Source: Odobenus rosmarus divergens (Eukaryota; Chordata; Mammalia; Carnivora; Odobenidae). From it: 64,000 nucleotides of DNA. Location of the stretch: the NCBI RefSeq assembly GCF_000321225.1, contig NW_004450397.1:4373669-4437668 (forward strand). The letters are read 5' to 3'. The notes beneath the pieces were generated by a model that saw only the letters and a list, made by a program, of their open reading frames with translations, was not told where the DNA came from and searched no databases. Position numbers and translations under genes: made by a program. Below are positions 51,158-64,000 of this stretch, piece after piece. Each line of letters starts with the position of its first letter. The stretch's first letter is position 1.

Positions 51158-51547
51158 TGAAGGCTCTGAGAACTTTCATGTCTCTGCTCTCCTGGAGCCT
51201 CCCTCTGTTTCTGGGAGAATAGAAACCACTGTCTTTAGTTTGTGGGAAACTGACATTTTACTCATCTCAAATTGCAGTTCTCAGCCCTGGCTACATGTTA
51301 GAATCTCCTGGGGAGTGCTTTGAAAAGTGTCATTTACTAGGCCTGAGCTGAGGGTTTGCAGCCCATCTCCCCAACGTGAGGTCATGGATGGAGGCTGGCT
51401 GGGGCCCTGGGCCCCCAGGGGGACAGCAAGGGCGTATGCCTTCATCTGATGGCCTCTCTTGTCCAAATGGCTCAGATCAAACAGTAAGGTTTTCCCGGCC
51501 AATATAAAGACACCCCGCCCCCCCCCCCGACCACCCAAGAAGTAGTA

Positions 51548-51877
51548 TAGCTGACCCTGGAACAAGATGGGTTTGAACTGCATGGGTCCACTCATAGGCA
51601 AATGTTTTTCAACAGATACAGCAAAGTACGGTAAACGTGTTTTCTCTTCTTTATGAAAACCATAAATATTAATATTTTTTTCTCTAGCTTACTTTATGGG
51701 AAGAATACAGTAAATAACCATATACCATACAAAATACGTGCTGATTGTGCGTGTTATCAGTAAGCCTTCTGGATGAGTAGTTAGGTTTTGGGAGAGTCAA
51801 AAGTACATGCTGACTTTTGACTGCAGGAGGCCGGGGGGGTAGCACCCCTAACCTCTGTGCTGTTCAAGGGCTAGCTG
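51548..51877 (-). mobile_element. MER8-like Tigger-group DNA transposon, complete
   Basis: A 330-bp non-autonomous element with inverted ends: TAGCTGACCCTGGAACAAGA at the left and TGTTCAAGGGCTAGCTG at the right. It is flanked by TA at 51546-51547 and 51878-51879, the target duplication of this superfamily. The AAAATACGTG and CTAGCTTACTTTATGGGAAG interior matches the MER8 pattern. Confidence 0.8.
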
Positions 51878-53894
51878 TACCTTTCACCAGTTTTTGGTTT
51901 GTTTTTTTCTTAAGTAGGCTTTACTCAAGTTCTGCTCCTAGATGGGACCATGCATCTTTCAGTTAACTGGTTTTCTTCTTTTCATCCCTCAAGTCCTCCA
52001 TAAGGAAAGTCTAGAGAGGCCCTGTGCCAGCCACCTGGCAGAACTCAGTGTATTCATGTGGCTCACAAATAAAGATTAGGAAAAGGCATGCAGCTCCCAC
52101 CCCCCAGTGCAGGTACCCACTAACAGGCATTCAGGGCCACAGAGCGCAGTGGATGATTTTCAGCAGAAGTTTACCCTTGTTTCTCCTCTTGGCAAAGAAG
52201 GGGAAGCCAGTGCCTCCGGACTGATATGAAAGGTTCTTCTTTATTCAAACGTGTGAATTTTAAAAGCCCGTGGTGTTTTCCTTCTCTTAAAAATAGAATT
52301 CTCTGCTGACAGTGGCTTCCCAAATCCTGATGCTCAGAATGTGTAGTGCATATCTTATCTAGAGGGAGGGAAAGGAATGAGTTTTTAGGGGGCCCAGAAA
52401 AGTCAACAAGATTGCAATAGAGCCTGTGGGTTTCTCAGCATGGGTCTGGCTGTCAGGGGAGACTCGTTCATCCGTGTGTTCAGCCAACATTGAGCACCAG
52501 CACCACACCCTGCACAGTGCTACGCACTGAAGGTGTGGAGGGAGGAAGGTCAGCCCCATTCTCCAAGACACCACAGTCCAGTAGGACAGACAGACACACA
52601 CACACAGATCATTAGAATACATTTTAGTGCCCAAGTATCGTGGTAGCTCAGAGAAGGGAAGAAGGCATAGTTCCTGGTCTCAGGGATCTATTATGATATG
52701 GATGTGAGAACCATACTATATTCCTAGCTTAAGCAAACTTAAATGTTTATATGTTTTCACAGCTGTAAGGGTAGTGAGTCTTTGGGGAAGTCATTTCTGG
52801 TTTGGCACAAATTCAGGTGTGGCTTTGAAAAAATGTTAGCATACACGTGAAATGCAAACATTAAAAGAAGTATCCCAGGATGATGGTGATGGTTCTCTAG
52901 TAAGTAGGAAGAATAATGCCTCCATTTCTTGGGTGTTCTCCTGTGTCAGGTACTTTACACATAATTGCCGATCTTCCCCGTGGCCCCTGACGCAGACATT
53001 ATGTCCATTTCACCACTGATGGAACTGACAGTGAGAGCAATTTGCCCACAGGCATGAAGCCAGAAAGATGGGACATCATTGATTGAAGCTGGACTGCATC
53101 ATGTGTCTCTGTTTCTGACTCAACACTTCAACCTGCCATGTGATTTTTGACAAGCCACTTACCACCCGCTTCAGTTATTTAAGAGCCCTGTCTTCTGATT
53201 TCAGAGAATTGTTATAGGAAGGAATAAAGTGTCAGCTCTAAGACGTCACGCTTCTTAGAAGAGAATTCAGGTGTAAGCCATTCCTTGTGGTTAGTTATAA
53301 TAGTGGAACATTTTAGCCCATTGGTTAAAAGGGTCCGTTCCCTTCCCCATCCTCTGTACTTCCTGCTATTTCTCACTATAGGCCCCTTCCTTCTTGGCTG
53401 TCATATGGGCCCATCATCAGACAGGAGTACGAATGTCTCTAGGACGGGTTTCTAGGAACAGATGCTCGTACATTTGCGGTTCATCTTGCACTCCTCTCTG
53501 TTGCGCTTTTGAGGACCACTTTGGTTCATCAGAGCTGAAATGGAACAGGAGGTTTCTTACAGATCACCTCTCGAGCGAGAGCCGGGATCCCCTTGGTGTC
53601 CCCATCATAGGGTGGCCGATACCACTGAGTGCTTACTGAGTTCAGTGGCAGGACTGTTCTAAGGGCTTTATGTGTGTTAGTCCATTAATTAAAGCAACTT
53701 GGTAAGTTAGGTAGCGGTGTCTTACCCATCTTACCCATGGAGAAACTGGCACCATAGAGAGGTACATATGTACCTGTGTGTATGCTGTGTATGCCCGGGT
53801 CCAAGGCACGTAATTTGTGTACCAAAATAGGAATTTCTTCTCCAAATAGTAAGAATATGTTAGTTACTCATTTGGCTTTAGAAAAATATGACAA

Positions 53895-53996
53895 GGGCGC
53901 CTGACTGGCTCAGTCGTACAGCATGTGACTCTTACCTCAGGATTGTGAGTTCATGCCCCATGTTGGGTGTAGAGATTACTTAAAAGTAAAATCTTT
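53895..53996 (+). mobile_element. Carnivore SINE (older, host of the next one)
   Basis: GGGCGCCTGACTGGCTCAG head and GAGTTCATGCCCCATGTTGGG. Its AAAATCTTT tail is interrupted by the next SINE. Confidence 0.85.
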
Positions 53997-54213
53997 GGGG
54001 AATCTGAGTGACGCAGTTGGTTAAAGCACCTGACTCTCGGTTTTGGCTCAGGTCTGCTCCAAGGCTGGCAAGATTGAGCCCCATATCGGGCTCCACGCTC
54101 AGCGTGGAGTCTGCTTGAGATTCTCTCTCCCTCTCCCTCTGCCCCCCTCCACTTGCGCACTCTCTCTTTCCCAAATAAATAAATTAATTAAAAAAATAAA
54201 ATCTTTAAAAAAG
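53997..54213 (+). mobile_element. Carnivore SINE inserted in the tail of the preceding one
   Basis: GGGGAATCTGAGTGACGCAG head, GAGCCCCATATCGGGCTCC, TC-rich run, AAATAAATAAATTAATT tail. TAAAATCTTT occurs on both sides (53987-53996 and 54197-54206), as expected if the element entered the A-rich tail of the older copy. Confidence 0.85.
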
Positions 54214-54841
54214 AAAGAAAAGAGAATATGCCATATTCTAGTTTGCTCATGCATAGAATGTAGAGCTATATAACCAAACTCCATGTTGTAAACCTGACAG
54301 TGTCTTGAGGACGGGAATTGGGTCTTCTTCCCCTCCTCGAGTTCCCACGGTACATTGTCACACTTCGTCAATGACAGCACTTATAACGTTGTCTGCCCAG
54401 TTGTGGTGTGGCTGACATCCTTCCTGTCTGGTGAGCCCCAGGGGGCAGGAGCTGGGCACCATGCTGCACACCAGGGCAAGGCACACAGTGGGCCCGCTCT
54501 GGCATCATGCTGTGCAGACGTGAGGCACGTCGTACTAAGCAGCAAACCACCTCGCAGCAGGTTGTTCAGCGCCGCCTGGGAGGTGGGCCGGCCAGAGAGA
54601 CACTAACCCCGCTTCACAGTTGGCAAACTGTCCCGGAGAATTGAAGCGACTTGCCCAGAATAAAGTGGGAAAGCGGCAACAGAACCTGGGTCCTTACCTA
54701 GGCGCACAACTGTCTCCTTGAACAAGAAACTAAGGGAGGCATCCCCAATGTGACGCCGTGCCAGGGTCAAGCTTAATGTGGGCTCTGGCTCCATCCACTC
54801 AGGATTTGGCCTTGTTCACCTATGTGACTCTTTCTTTTCAG

Positions 54842-54907
54842 GATGAATCTCACTTCCTCAAGAACATTAAGACTGCCCGCTGTCGTGCAGCTATGCCCCT
54901 CCTCAAG
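54842..54907 (+). CDS. SMARCAL1: SMARCAL1 exon 10: SNF2 motif II (DESH)
   Basis: 66 nt, phase 0 on both sides, codons 555-576. It encodes [26 protein letters not shown] (residues 555-558) is the Walker B motif II, variant of DEAH used by the SMARCAL1 family. It coordinates magnesium and activates water for hydrolysis. The acceptor is TTTCTTTTCAG and the donor AAG then GTGAGT. Confidence 0.97.
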
Positions 54908-56269
54908 GTGAGTCCTTCTGTGTCTTGCTCAGGCTGGCAAGGGGGCCAAGGAGAACAAGGGCCTCTGTCCAGGGCGAGGGGCTGCGGGCCATGGACGTGA
55001 CTTAGCCTTGACTCCGGCCATCAGCGCCAGACTCGTTTTTCTTCCTAACTTCCTGCTAAGGAACTGGCAGTCGGTGCAGTCGTTTCTTTCTCTCAAAGAT
55101 GAAGGCCTCCAGAAGGTCGCAGGCTCGATGGGGACTGCACTGTAGGTCCTCCTCGGGCTCCCAGACAAGGCAGAGGGGGGCCACCAGCAGCATGCCCTCT
55201 GAACAGCTCAGGAGAAACTGCCTGTCTTCTAAGTCACTTTGGGGACAGAGCTGTCGTGGTGTTGAGAACCAAGGGAAGAGGAGTCATGCAGTCTCGGAAC
55301 CGGGCCGTCGGGTATCAGCAAGAAGCCCTGCAAAGCTGAGGCGAGCCTTATAAGCCGACTCCCTTTCCCGGGACCCCCTTAAGCCTGTGTGGTTATTGAG
55401 AGGATCAGCCATCCACAGCCATCACTGTGGTGGTCTAAACTGAGCCCTGAGTGCTTCGGTGGGTCGAGTCTGCAGGGCAGGCGTCGGTGTGGATCTAGCA
55501 TAGCTTCACATCTGTATCTAAAAGTGTGCTATTCTGACATCCCACCCCAGACGGTGGGAAGGCCCCCAAACTTCCTTCCATCTTTTTGTGGTGAGCTTTT
55601 TCTTAATATTGGGGAACACTGGTACAATTAGGAAAGTCGCTTTTTCTCTTAGAACCAGATAGAAACCTCTCGCAGATGACTTTGGGAGACTCTACTTTGG
55701 TTTATGTACACTGAGCAAACTAAAGTCTGTGTTTATCTTGTGCTTCCTTAAAGCAGCCTTTGTGTTGTGCCAGCAGTCTCAACTGCAGTTTACATTGCTT
55801 AAGTGAAGCTCGATGTTGTACATAAACTAGGGAAGACAAATAGGCTAAATGTTGGTGAAGCTTATTAACATTGGGAAATTAACTTAATTTTTCCAACTCC
55901 CCATAAAGCACAACTGTCTACTCGTTTCAAGTTTTGTTTTGTTTTCTTTTGTTTTAGGAATAACTAGTAACATGATGTGTCTTCCAAAGCAGCATTACAT
56001 CCTGTGCTCCAGACTCCTTTACTTAAAAACCCAGATTCTCTGCTCGCATTACCTATAAATATTTACGGACACACTTAAATGAAATGTTTTTCCCAAAGTG
56101 GTGACCCTTCTTTTGGGGGGAGGCTTCAGTAGGTTTTCTTTTGAGAAATGTTACCAGATCTTCACGCCGTGGTTCCAGTATTGCAGCCGCCCCTGGAATT
56201 AAATCTGTGCCCTGATTGCTTAGAAGCTGTGCAGTAGGTAGGTATCACTGCAGGTGCAGAAGGAAGCTT

Positions 56270-56460
56270 CTTTTTCTTTTTTAGATGATGTCATCTATTT
56301 GAGAGAGAGAGCAAGCAAGAGAGAGCATGAGTAGGGGGGAGAGGGAGAAGCAGAATCCCCACTGAGCAGGGAGCCTGATACGGGGTTCGCTCCCAGGACC
56401 CTGGGATCATGGCCTGAGCCGAAGGCAGACGCTTAACCGACTAAGCCACCCAGGCGCCCC
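56270..56460 (-). mobile_element. Carnivore tRNA-derived SINE, reverse orientation
   Basis: The complemented head ends at 56460 (TAAGCCACCCAGGCGCCCC). It contains GAGCAGGGAGCCTGATACGG, and the tail is partly degraded (AGATGATGTCATCTATTTGAG). Confidence 0.9.
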
Positions 56461-56873
56461 AGTAGGAAAGCTGAGCAACCATCTTGTTCATGCGGTCATC
56501 GCCTGGCCAGGCAAACTGGACTACATACTTGTTTCTGAAACATATGCTTCTGGGTCAGACCTTTTAAAGCAGCATTTACATCTTTAATGCCGTGGGTGTA
56601 TTTCAGATTGATGCATTTAGGACAAATCTTTTAGTTGTTAACTAGTATAGATTACTCTGCATTTGCTATAGAACTTGGATGAGTTAAACTTTAAGATAGG
56701 ACCCATGAACGCAGCCTGCTGTTTATGGAGGTGTCTTGAAGCCCCTCTTGTTTGTAACGTTGACTTCACAGGAATCCAGGCTGCTAATGGGATTGAATGG
56801 AAGTGCAGCTGAGGCATTATGTGCTGTTCTGCTAACCAGACCTTTCATCTCTCTGCTGTATTTTCATCTAGGT

Positions 56874-57120
56874 CAGAGTTTCTCAGTCTTGGCACTGTGG
56901 ACACTTTGGGTTGGATTGTTCTTTCCTGTGCAGAGCTGTCCTGCGCACCGTAGGATGTTTATTGGCATCCCTGGCCTCTGCGCACTAATTGTCAGTAGTT
57001 CCCCCCCCACACACACACACACACCAGTGGTGACAACCAAAATTGTCTCCAGATATTGCCAAACATGCCCTGGGAGAGACAGATCACTCCTCTCCATCTC
57101 TGTTGAGAATTACTGATCTA
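56874..57120 (-). mobile_element. MER20 (hAT-Charlie miniature element) with a C/AC insertion
   Basis: Reverse complement of MER20: GTCAGAGTTTCTCAGTCTTGG at the left, TCCTGCGCACCGTAGGATG in the middle and GTTGAGAATTACTGATCTAG at the right. A C-run plus (AC)n at 57001-57024 interrupts it. Confidence 0.8.
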
Positions 57121-57509
57121 GATACTCTAAGGAAATTCATCTAAATATTTTGGGAACAAGAGGAGAATTCAGAGAAGTAAAATATGCCTTTATAGAGGCA
57201 CAAAAGGGCCTAATTTAGTACCACTTGATTGTTCCTAACTTGTGCATCTCCTAGAACTGTATTCTCATAATTAATATTTCAAGACATGTTCAGCAAATGT
57301 GCACAATGAGGTAATTAGGTGATATCCTGCAGTCTGTGAGCTAGCCAGGCCGGATCATGTCCTGGAAATGTGGGTCTTGTAAATGGTGACAGCAGGTGCA
57401 CGCAGGGCACACGTGGCTTAGGTTGTAGGAAGTTGGAGTTGTAGTCCCCTGGGAAATGTGACATCTTTCTTCCCCCACAGCACTATTTGCTTGGGTTACC
57501 AAGCAAGGT

Positions 57510-58020
57510 AGTTCTATTTTTTTTTTCTTTAAGTTTTTTATTGTTATGTTAATCACCATACATTACATCATTAGTTTTTGATGTAGTGTTCCATGATTCA
57601 TTGTTTGTGCATAAGACCCAGTGCTCCGTGCAGAATGTGCCCTCTTTAATACCCATCACCAGGCTAACCCATCCCCCCACCGCGTCCAGAACCCTCATTT
57701 TGTTTTTCAGAGTCCATCGTCTCTCATGGTTCATCTCCCCCTCCAGTTTCCCCCCCTTCATTCTTCCCCACCTGCTAACTTCTTTTTTTTTTTCTTAACA
57801 TATATTGCATTATTTGTTTCAGAGGTACAGATCTGTGATTCAACAGTCTTGCACAATTCACAGCGTTTGCCATTCTGTTGGATGGATGCATCCCATAATT
57901 TAGCCCTTAGTTGGACATTGTTTTGCTCTTATCAATAATTCTGCAAGTGAACATCATCGATGTACTGGTAGCTTGCAAACTTTGACCTATTAGGACAAAT
58001 TCCTACACACAGAATTGCTG
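57510..58020 (-). mobile_element. Carnivore L1 3' UTR pieces and older L1
   Basis: 57510-57780 holds the carnivore L1 3' UTR in reverse orientation (ATGTAGTGTTCCATGATTCA, AATACCCATCACCAGGCTAA, and a pyrimidine-rich end). 57795-57890 is a second such piece (TTGTTTCAGAGGTACAGATC). 57900-58020 is older L1M sequence (TTAGTTGGACATTGTTTTGC, ACAGAATTGCTGGGTCAAAAT). All are fragments. Confidence 0.75.
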
Positions 58021-58379
58021 GGTCAAAATTTCACTTTTTGATAGATGCCTCTGAAGTCTAGTGCGGCCAGGCATAACCATCTTTACTCCCACTCAACCCA
58101 GATCACACAGTCTTCTCCATATGACTCCAACCTGAAAGTTGTCAGTCTCTTGCTTTTGTGCAGTGAGGTATGTGTTTGAGTTTTTCTTCGATTTATAGCG
58201 CTTTTTATTGTCAGACTAGTGTTCGATTATTTCTCTAGAGGTAAAAAGCCCTCAAAATCCCACCATCCTTTCCTACTAAATAGCTATTTCTCTTCTTGTG
58301 AGTGGAGTCCTTTTTACATCTGTAGTGATTGGTTAGATGAAACAAGAGTAGAGGCCTAAAATGTATGAGGTTTTTCTTT

Positions 58380-58790
58380 TTTCCTTTCTCATTAAAGGAG
58401 TTTAAGTACATGATATATTCAGAAGGGTGTACAGTGAAAAATAACTCTTTCTCCCTCTTCTGGGGCCCTCATCCCTTGATTTCTGTCTCCAAAGGCAGCC
58501 AGAGTTACCAGATTCTCACATTTACTTCTAAAATTTAGTCTGTTCCCAGCTAAGCATGTGTGTGTGTGTTTCCTTCCTCCCTCCTTAGAGTGTTCCTCAA
58601 CCACTGTTTTGCTCCTGCCTTTTTTCTCTGAATAGTGTATCTTGGAAATCATCCCACCTCATTTCAGATGACCGGACCTCATTCTTACAGATAGTATTGT
58701 ATTGTATAAATCTATCATAATACGTATCATCTGCTCCCTTTTGATGGATTTATAGCCAGGCTTTGGCCATTACATACAGTATTACAGTGA
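58380..58790 (-). mobile_element. Ancient L1 remnant, reverse orientation
   Basis: CTTGGAAATCATCCCACCTC, then TTTATAGCCAGGCTTTGGCCAT and TACAGTATTACAGTGACTGTC match the antisense 3' part of old L1. Confidence 0.5.
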
Positions 58791-59224
58791 CTGTCTTTTC
58801 ATATGCTATACAAGAAGCAGGTGGTAGAAAACCCAGTCCCTCCTCGTCCAGAAGAGATGGCTCTTTGCCCCTCTCAGCCCGAAGGGGAGTGGTATCATTT
58901 GAAAGGTCTGTTCTCCCAGTGTGATTCCTGTGGGAGGAGTCCCTTGTGGTCCTGCTGTTCTGGCAAATTTCCTCCACTTTATCACAGAATCAGGAAATTG
59001 TTGGAATCTAACACTTAAGGTAAAATAGACTATTTTTTTCTAGAGGAAAAAAACATACTTAATGTTTAATTTGAGCCTGTGTGTTATATTAATAACATCT
59101 ATGCCTATGCATGCCTTGAAGGTCAAAACAATGTAACTTTAATTAGCTGTTATTATGCCATTTGATGTATTCTCATACATTTTGGTGTTTGTGAACCAGA
59201 ACACCTGTAGACCCATCCTTCTTT

Positions 59225-59437
59225 CTTTCTTTTTTTTTTTTAAAGATTTATTTATTTATTTATTTATTTATTTGACAGAGACACAGCGAGAGAGGGAACA
59301 CAAGCAGGGGGAATGGGAGAGGGAGAAGCAGGCTTCCTGCGGAGCAGGGAGCCCGATGTGGGGCTCAGTCCCAGGACCCTGGGATCATGACCTGAGCTGA
59401 AGGCGGATGCGTAATGACTGAGCCACCAGACGCCCCC
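59225..59437 (-). mobile_element. Carnivore tRNA-derived SINE, reverse orientation
   Basis: T-run and (TTTA)n tail at the left, then GACAGAGACACAGCGAGAGAGGG. The complemented head ends near 59436 with CTGAGCCACCAGACGCCCC. It is well preserved. Confidence 0.9.
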
Positions 59438-61090
59438 TTCCTTCTTCTGTTCTTCCCACAGAACTAGTCACCTTTTACATGGCATCAGTATTTTATTAAT
59501 ACCAGGGCAGTGATGCTTGCTTAGCTCTGGTTCTCATGCAAATCAGTTTGGTGTTGGCAGGAGCTCTCAGACTTGTGACTGGAACTTTGTCTCTTTTGGG
59601 AAAAGGCTAGATCCTAGAAGGAACTGTTTTGTATGAAATATGCTGACCCAGCCAGAGACTTAGAAAGGCCATCTGACGTATCACTGGGTGGTAGGTGGCC
59701 CTCTGCTGATCCCTGGAGTGGCCTCTGGTCAACAGGGGTCATAATGATGCCATTTGTCTTGGTTTGGTCTTGCATATCATGGAGAGCAGAGGGAAGAACA
59801 GAGCCTCGATCTTTTCCCCGATTCCGGTCACTGGGTTTCTCCTGAAGAGTGGGTTTCCCCTCTTGTTCTCAGGGTTTAGACTTAACCACAGGTGTTGACT
59901 CTTAATGTTGCTTCTTGGCTCATGACGGTGATCCTGCCTTTGTTCTTGATCTCTGTACTTTTGGTCACATGCCCCCAGACTGTGTTTGCCACTCTCCTTG
60001 TTTTTGAAGATTCTGTAATGACTTCTGAACTCATGACAGTGTAGCTCCGGTGTCCCTGCCTCCTGGGGCCAGTGTGTATCAGGACACTTGGGTGGCATGG
60101 GTGTGACCTTCTCTTTGATGTCACCAGCTTTCTCAAGTAGTACTTCTAAATCACAGGGGACTCAGCCTATAGACTGAACTTTATTTAGAATACCGTTAGG
60201 AATAACATGGGACAAGAATGGGGCTCAGCTTTGGGGAGCATGACTTTTTCCCCAGTCCAGAGTCTTGGTGAAGTGTGTTATACCCAGTCAGAATTATTCG
60301 GTAAAGCAAGTTAATGGCTTCAGTTGGAAAAAAAGAGGTAACAACAGAAAGTGATGAAGAATTCCCAGGCTGCTGCTTGTATGAACTTACAACAGTTTCG
60401 GCTCTTCCCTGCAACAGAACATTCTCTTGGCTCATATTTAAAAATCTATGTGTAGTTTATTTACTCTGAGTTGGATTCGATTCTCCTTGGCAAATTATAT
60501 ATACTAACTTGTCCTGCTAGCATCCTGTTCCCCAGGGCTGAACTGATGACCTTAATCCCTTAGGAAACTGAACCTGTCTTTGAAGGTCACCTGCCCCCAA
60601 CAGTGTCTGCTCCTGTGAATCACGTCATTTCTCTCGGACATCACACAGAAATGATTTTTTTCCATTGCTCCATAATAGGTTTCCTGGGAGCCGCTCTCTT
60701 TTGTTAGCCAGAGGAGTTAACTATAACTGTTCCGTTTAGTGTTGATTTACGTAGTTTTATGCATTTCTATTTTCCGAAATTGGAGGTTCTCCAAGGTGGA
60801 GGGTGACCCATAAACCATGGGCAGCTGGGCAGGTGGGCAGGATTAAAGGCCGTTTGGGTGACAGTGATGACAGTACCAGCATGTTGGGGCTGAGCAGGGA
60901 GCAGGCTAAATCATTCCAGAACAGAAAAGACGCTGTTCTGGTTTCTTTTCAAAGCTGGCCTTTTTCTTTTTCCATAATGGTGCCTCTGCTTTTTAAACAC
61001 CCACAAACGCCCATTTTCAATGGTCTCATCACCCCTAGTCCAGGCAGTGTATGGGAGAACGGGCTCAGAATTGACTCTGACCCTTATCCT

Positions 61091-61253
61091 GAGAATAAGG
61101 GAGACACTCCTCACTTTATTAGAGGACATGGAATGGCCAAAACTTCCTGGAGGTAAAATCCATTTCAGCCCTAGAAGGAAGCCTACCAGGGAGCTCATTG
61201 TCTAGAAACACCTTGTTAACCACTGTAACCTTGAGTTAACGAGGGAAGTATAA
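61091..61253 (+). repeat. Left arm of a near-perfect inverted repeat
   Basis: 61121-61253 is the exact reverse complement of 61765-61897 (133 bp, no difference seen). The match continues leftward to about 61091 with a few substitutions. No transposon family is recognised. Confidence 0.95.
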
Positions 61254-61764
61254 TACCCACCCGAGAACCTGGGAGTTATTTTCCATCACCTGATCTGTGA
61301 GCTGTCTCTACCCAGGCTCCATCCCCAGGCGGCAGCAGAACAGCGACGTGGGGAATCGGTTTGGGATGACAGGCCGATTTTCTCTCATTGATAAGACTTC
61401 TCATTGCCCCCGTTTCATTGAAATGGTCTTGAGCCAAGGCAAGCGATGCTACAGATGTCATTCAAGAAGCTCATTGTTATTTTAATGAGTCTGCATTAAA
61501 CCGTGCAGGAAATTAGAAGCCTGGGTAATTGAACTGTGGAAAATTATAGCTGGAGAAATTCATACCTCTCCTGTCATAATGGAATTAGGTATTGGCAGTC
61601 ACGGAGAGGGCAAAAGTGCATCTTGAGAGTTATATATATTGTATATGTATAAAGAGTCCTTTTTCTTCCCTCTGTTGCACCTTTATTTATTTATTTTTAT
61701 GAGGCAGCATATCCATTTGAAAACCTAATTTCCTCCCCTAGGTGATTTACTGCATGCCATTGCC
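61254..61764 (+). other. Spacer between the inverted-repeat arms
   Basis: 511 bp. The part at 61440-61615 is repeat-free with TTATTTTAATGAG, CATTAAACCG, GGGTAATTGAAC and AATGGAATTAGG, an ATTA/TAAT-rich composition like that of conserved regulatory DNA. No coding signal. Confidence 0.4.
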
Positions 61765-61928
61765 TTATACTTCCCTCGTTAACTCAAGGTTACAGTGGTT
61801 AACAAGGTGTTTCTAGACAATGAGCTCCCTGGTAGGCTTCCTTCTAGGGCTGAAATGGATTTTACCTCCAGGAAGTTTTGGCCATTCCATGTCCTCTGAT
61901 ACAGTGAGGAGCGTCTCCCTCATTCTCA
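61765..61928 (-). repeat. Right arm of the near-perfect inverted repeat
   Basis: Reverse complement of 61091-61253. The differing bases all lie in the outer 30 bp (61898-61928). Confidence 0.95.
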
Positions 61929-62963
61929 TCCTCTTTCCCATCTTAGTAAGAGGTGGGATATTTCTGTCTGATCTCCTCAGGTTCAGGTTGGGGTCAGGCT
62001 AGTGAGCAACCTGGAGTTCATCACTGGAATCGACCATTTATTTCTGTTCTACTCACTGCTGAGCAGGCTGCTGGGCTGAGTTTAGGGTAAATGGATCTGG
62101 GTCCCACTTTTTAAAGTCCTTATTAACTGCAAAATGAGCTAAGTTAGGGAGCTCCTGGGGCGCAAAAGCATTTGCAGCTGAGTTAGCGACAGCCTCTTTG
62201 TCCTCAGAAGAAAATCAGGTAGAGGCTTGTGCACAGGCCACCCCTGACTTTTCCTCCTGGCAGTGAGAAAGGGCTGGTCCTCAGTGTCATTTTCTGACCG
62301 GAAGTTCAGCTCAGATGTCAGAGATCCCCTCTGGAAGCAGGTCAGACCTGTTGCTCTCTGTCCCTCACTTCCACTTCCTCTTCCAATGCTGGATTCGTTG
62401 AGTTTTTCCCATCTTCCCGGGGACACTGGTTAGCTGAATATTTCTCAGCATACAGCGAACATTTGTTGGTTGCTTACTTTGTGCCAGGCTCTGTGCTACA
62501 GAAGATAAAGGTGAACACAGCCCTGATCTCAAGACGCTCACAGTCTAGTGAGGGAGACAGAGAAGGTGGAATTCAGTATCATGTGCTGAGTCCTGATGTA
62601 GGGACTTAGGACAAAGGCAGCCTAGGAGGTGGCATCCCGCTGCTTACGTGGGTCACACCATGAGGCTCTTGGAACGTGTGTGCTCCTCTACCTTTGCTTA
62701 GAGTTCCCAGGTATGGGCCACACCAGGATCTGGAGTGAGGCCAGCCTCTGGTGTCATTGGGATCTAGATCTCCCTGGGTCAAGAGGAGTAAACTGGCAAA
62801 CTGCCAGCAGTCAGGGCGCCCAGGAAGGGAGAGGTGCTCTGGCTGCCTTTCAAGGCATTTTGCTCTTCCTGGGGCATCCAGCTCCAGTCCCAGTGGGGCA
62901 TTTGGGATAGTCCCTAGGTCCTCCTCTATGCGCTCTCAGCACCTTTGGCTATTTGTCTTCTAG

Positions 62964-64000
<1,037 letters not shown>

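Larger units (their letters stand above)
54908..62963 (+). other. SMARCAL1: SMARCAL1 intron 10
   Basis: 8 kb, GT-AG, phase 0, the largest intron in the window. It holds a minus-strand SINE (56270), MER20 (56874), carnivore L1 3' pieces (57510-58020), an older L1 remnant (58380-58760), another minus-strand SINE (59225) and a near-perfect 164-bp inverted repeat (61091 and 61765). The spacer of that repeat includes a repeat-free ATTA-rich block. About 62445-62560 resembles antisense L2. Confidence 0.8.

Overview
The window is carnivoran genomic DNA holding the 5' two thirds of one protein-coding gene, SMARCAL1 (HARP, the fork-remodelling annealing helicase), on the + strand, preceded by about 31 kb of gene-poor, repeat-rich DNA. 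The many tRNA-derived SINEs of the form GGGCGCCTGGGTGGCTCAG point to Carnivora. Their internal sequence (CTGCCTTCGGCTCAGG, GGGATCGAGTCCCGCATCG) looks more like the bear/seal/mustelid type than the dog or cat types as I remember them. The species itself cannot be named from this.

Layout. 1-31,000: intergenic. It holds ancient MIR and L2 pieces, MaLR-type LTRs, L1 remnants, one MER20, several carnivore SINEs and simple repeats. Two duplication structures stand out: an inverted duplication (about 5,636-6,235 against 10,097-10,672) and a nearly identical 151-bp tandem duplication (28,487-28,788). I see no supportable gene here. 31,060-31,990: CpG-rich promoter with GC boxes and three ACTACnnnTCCC (ZNF143/THAP11-type) motifs. 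31,684 to the end: SMARCAL1, with a non-coding exon 1, a 35-nt exon 2, and the first coding exon at 33,240-34,126. Eight further coding exons follow, the last at 62,964-63,104. The reading frame stays open across all nine coding exons (1,869 nt, 623 codons), with matching splice phases. The protein breaks off before the second RecA lobe, which must lie beyond the window.

How the parts work together. The N-terminal exon carries the RPA-binding helix and a long, probably disordered linker. Exons 3 to 7 carry two HARP domains, and exons 8 to 11 carry SNF2 ATPase motifs I (GLGKT), II (DESH) and III (SGTPA). The two HARP domains share an exon pattern, including a 51-nt phase 1-1 exon each (exons 4 and 6). 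Intron 5 appears to be a GC-AG intron. Exon 2 to exon 3 splicing would create a six-codon upstream ORF.

No new system, CRISPR array or RNA gene was found. The items most worth checking are the recent inverted repeat in intron 10, the 151-bp tandem duplication, the HARP exon duplication, the GC donor, the spliced uORF and the three-site promoter. Repeat family names were assigned by eye from remembered consensus features and should be read as approximate.
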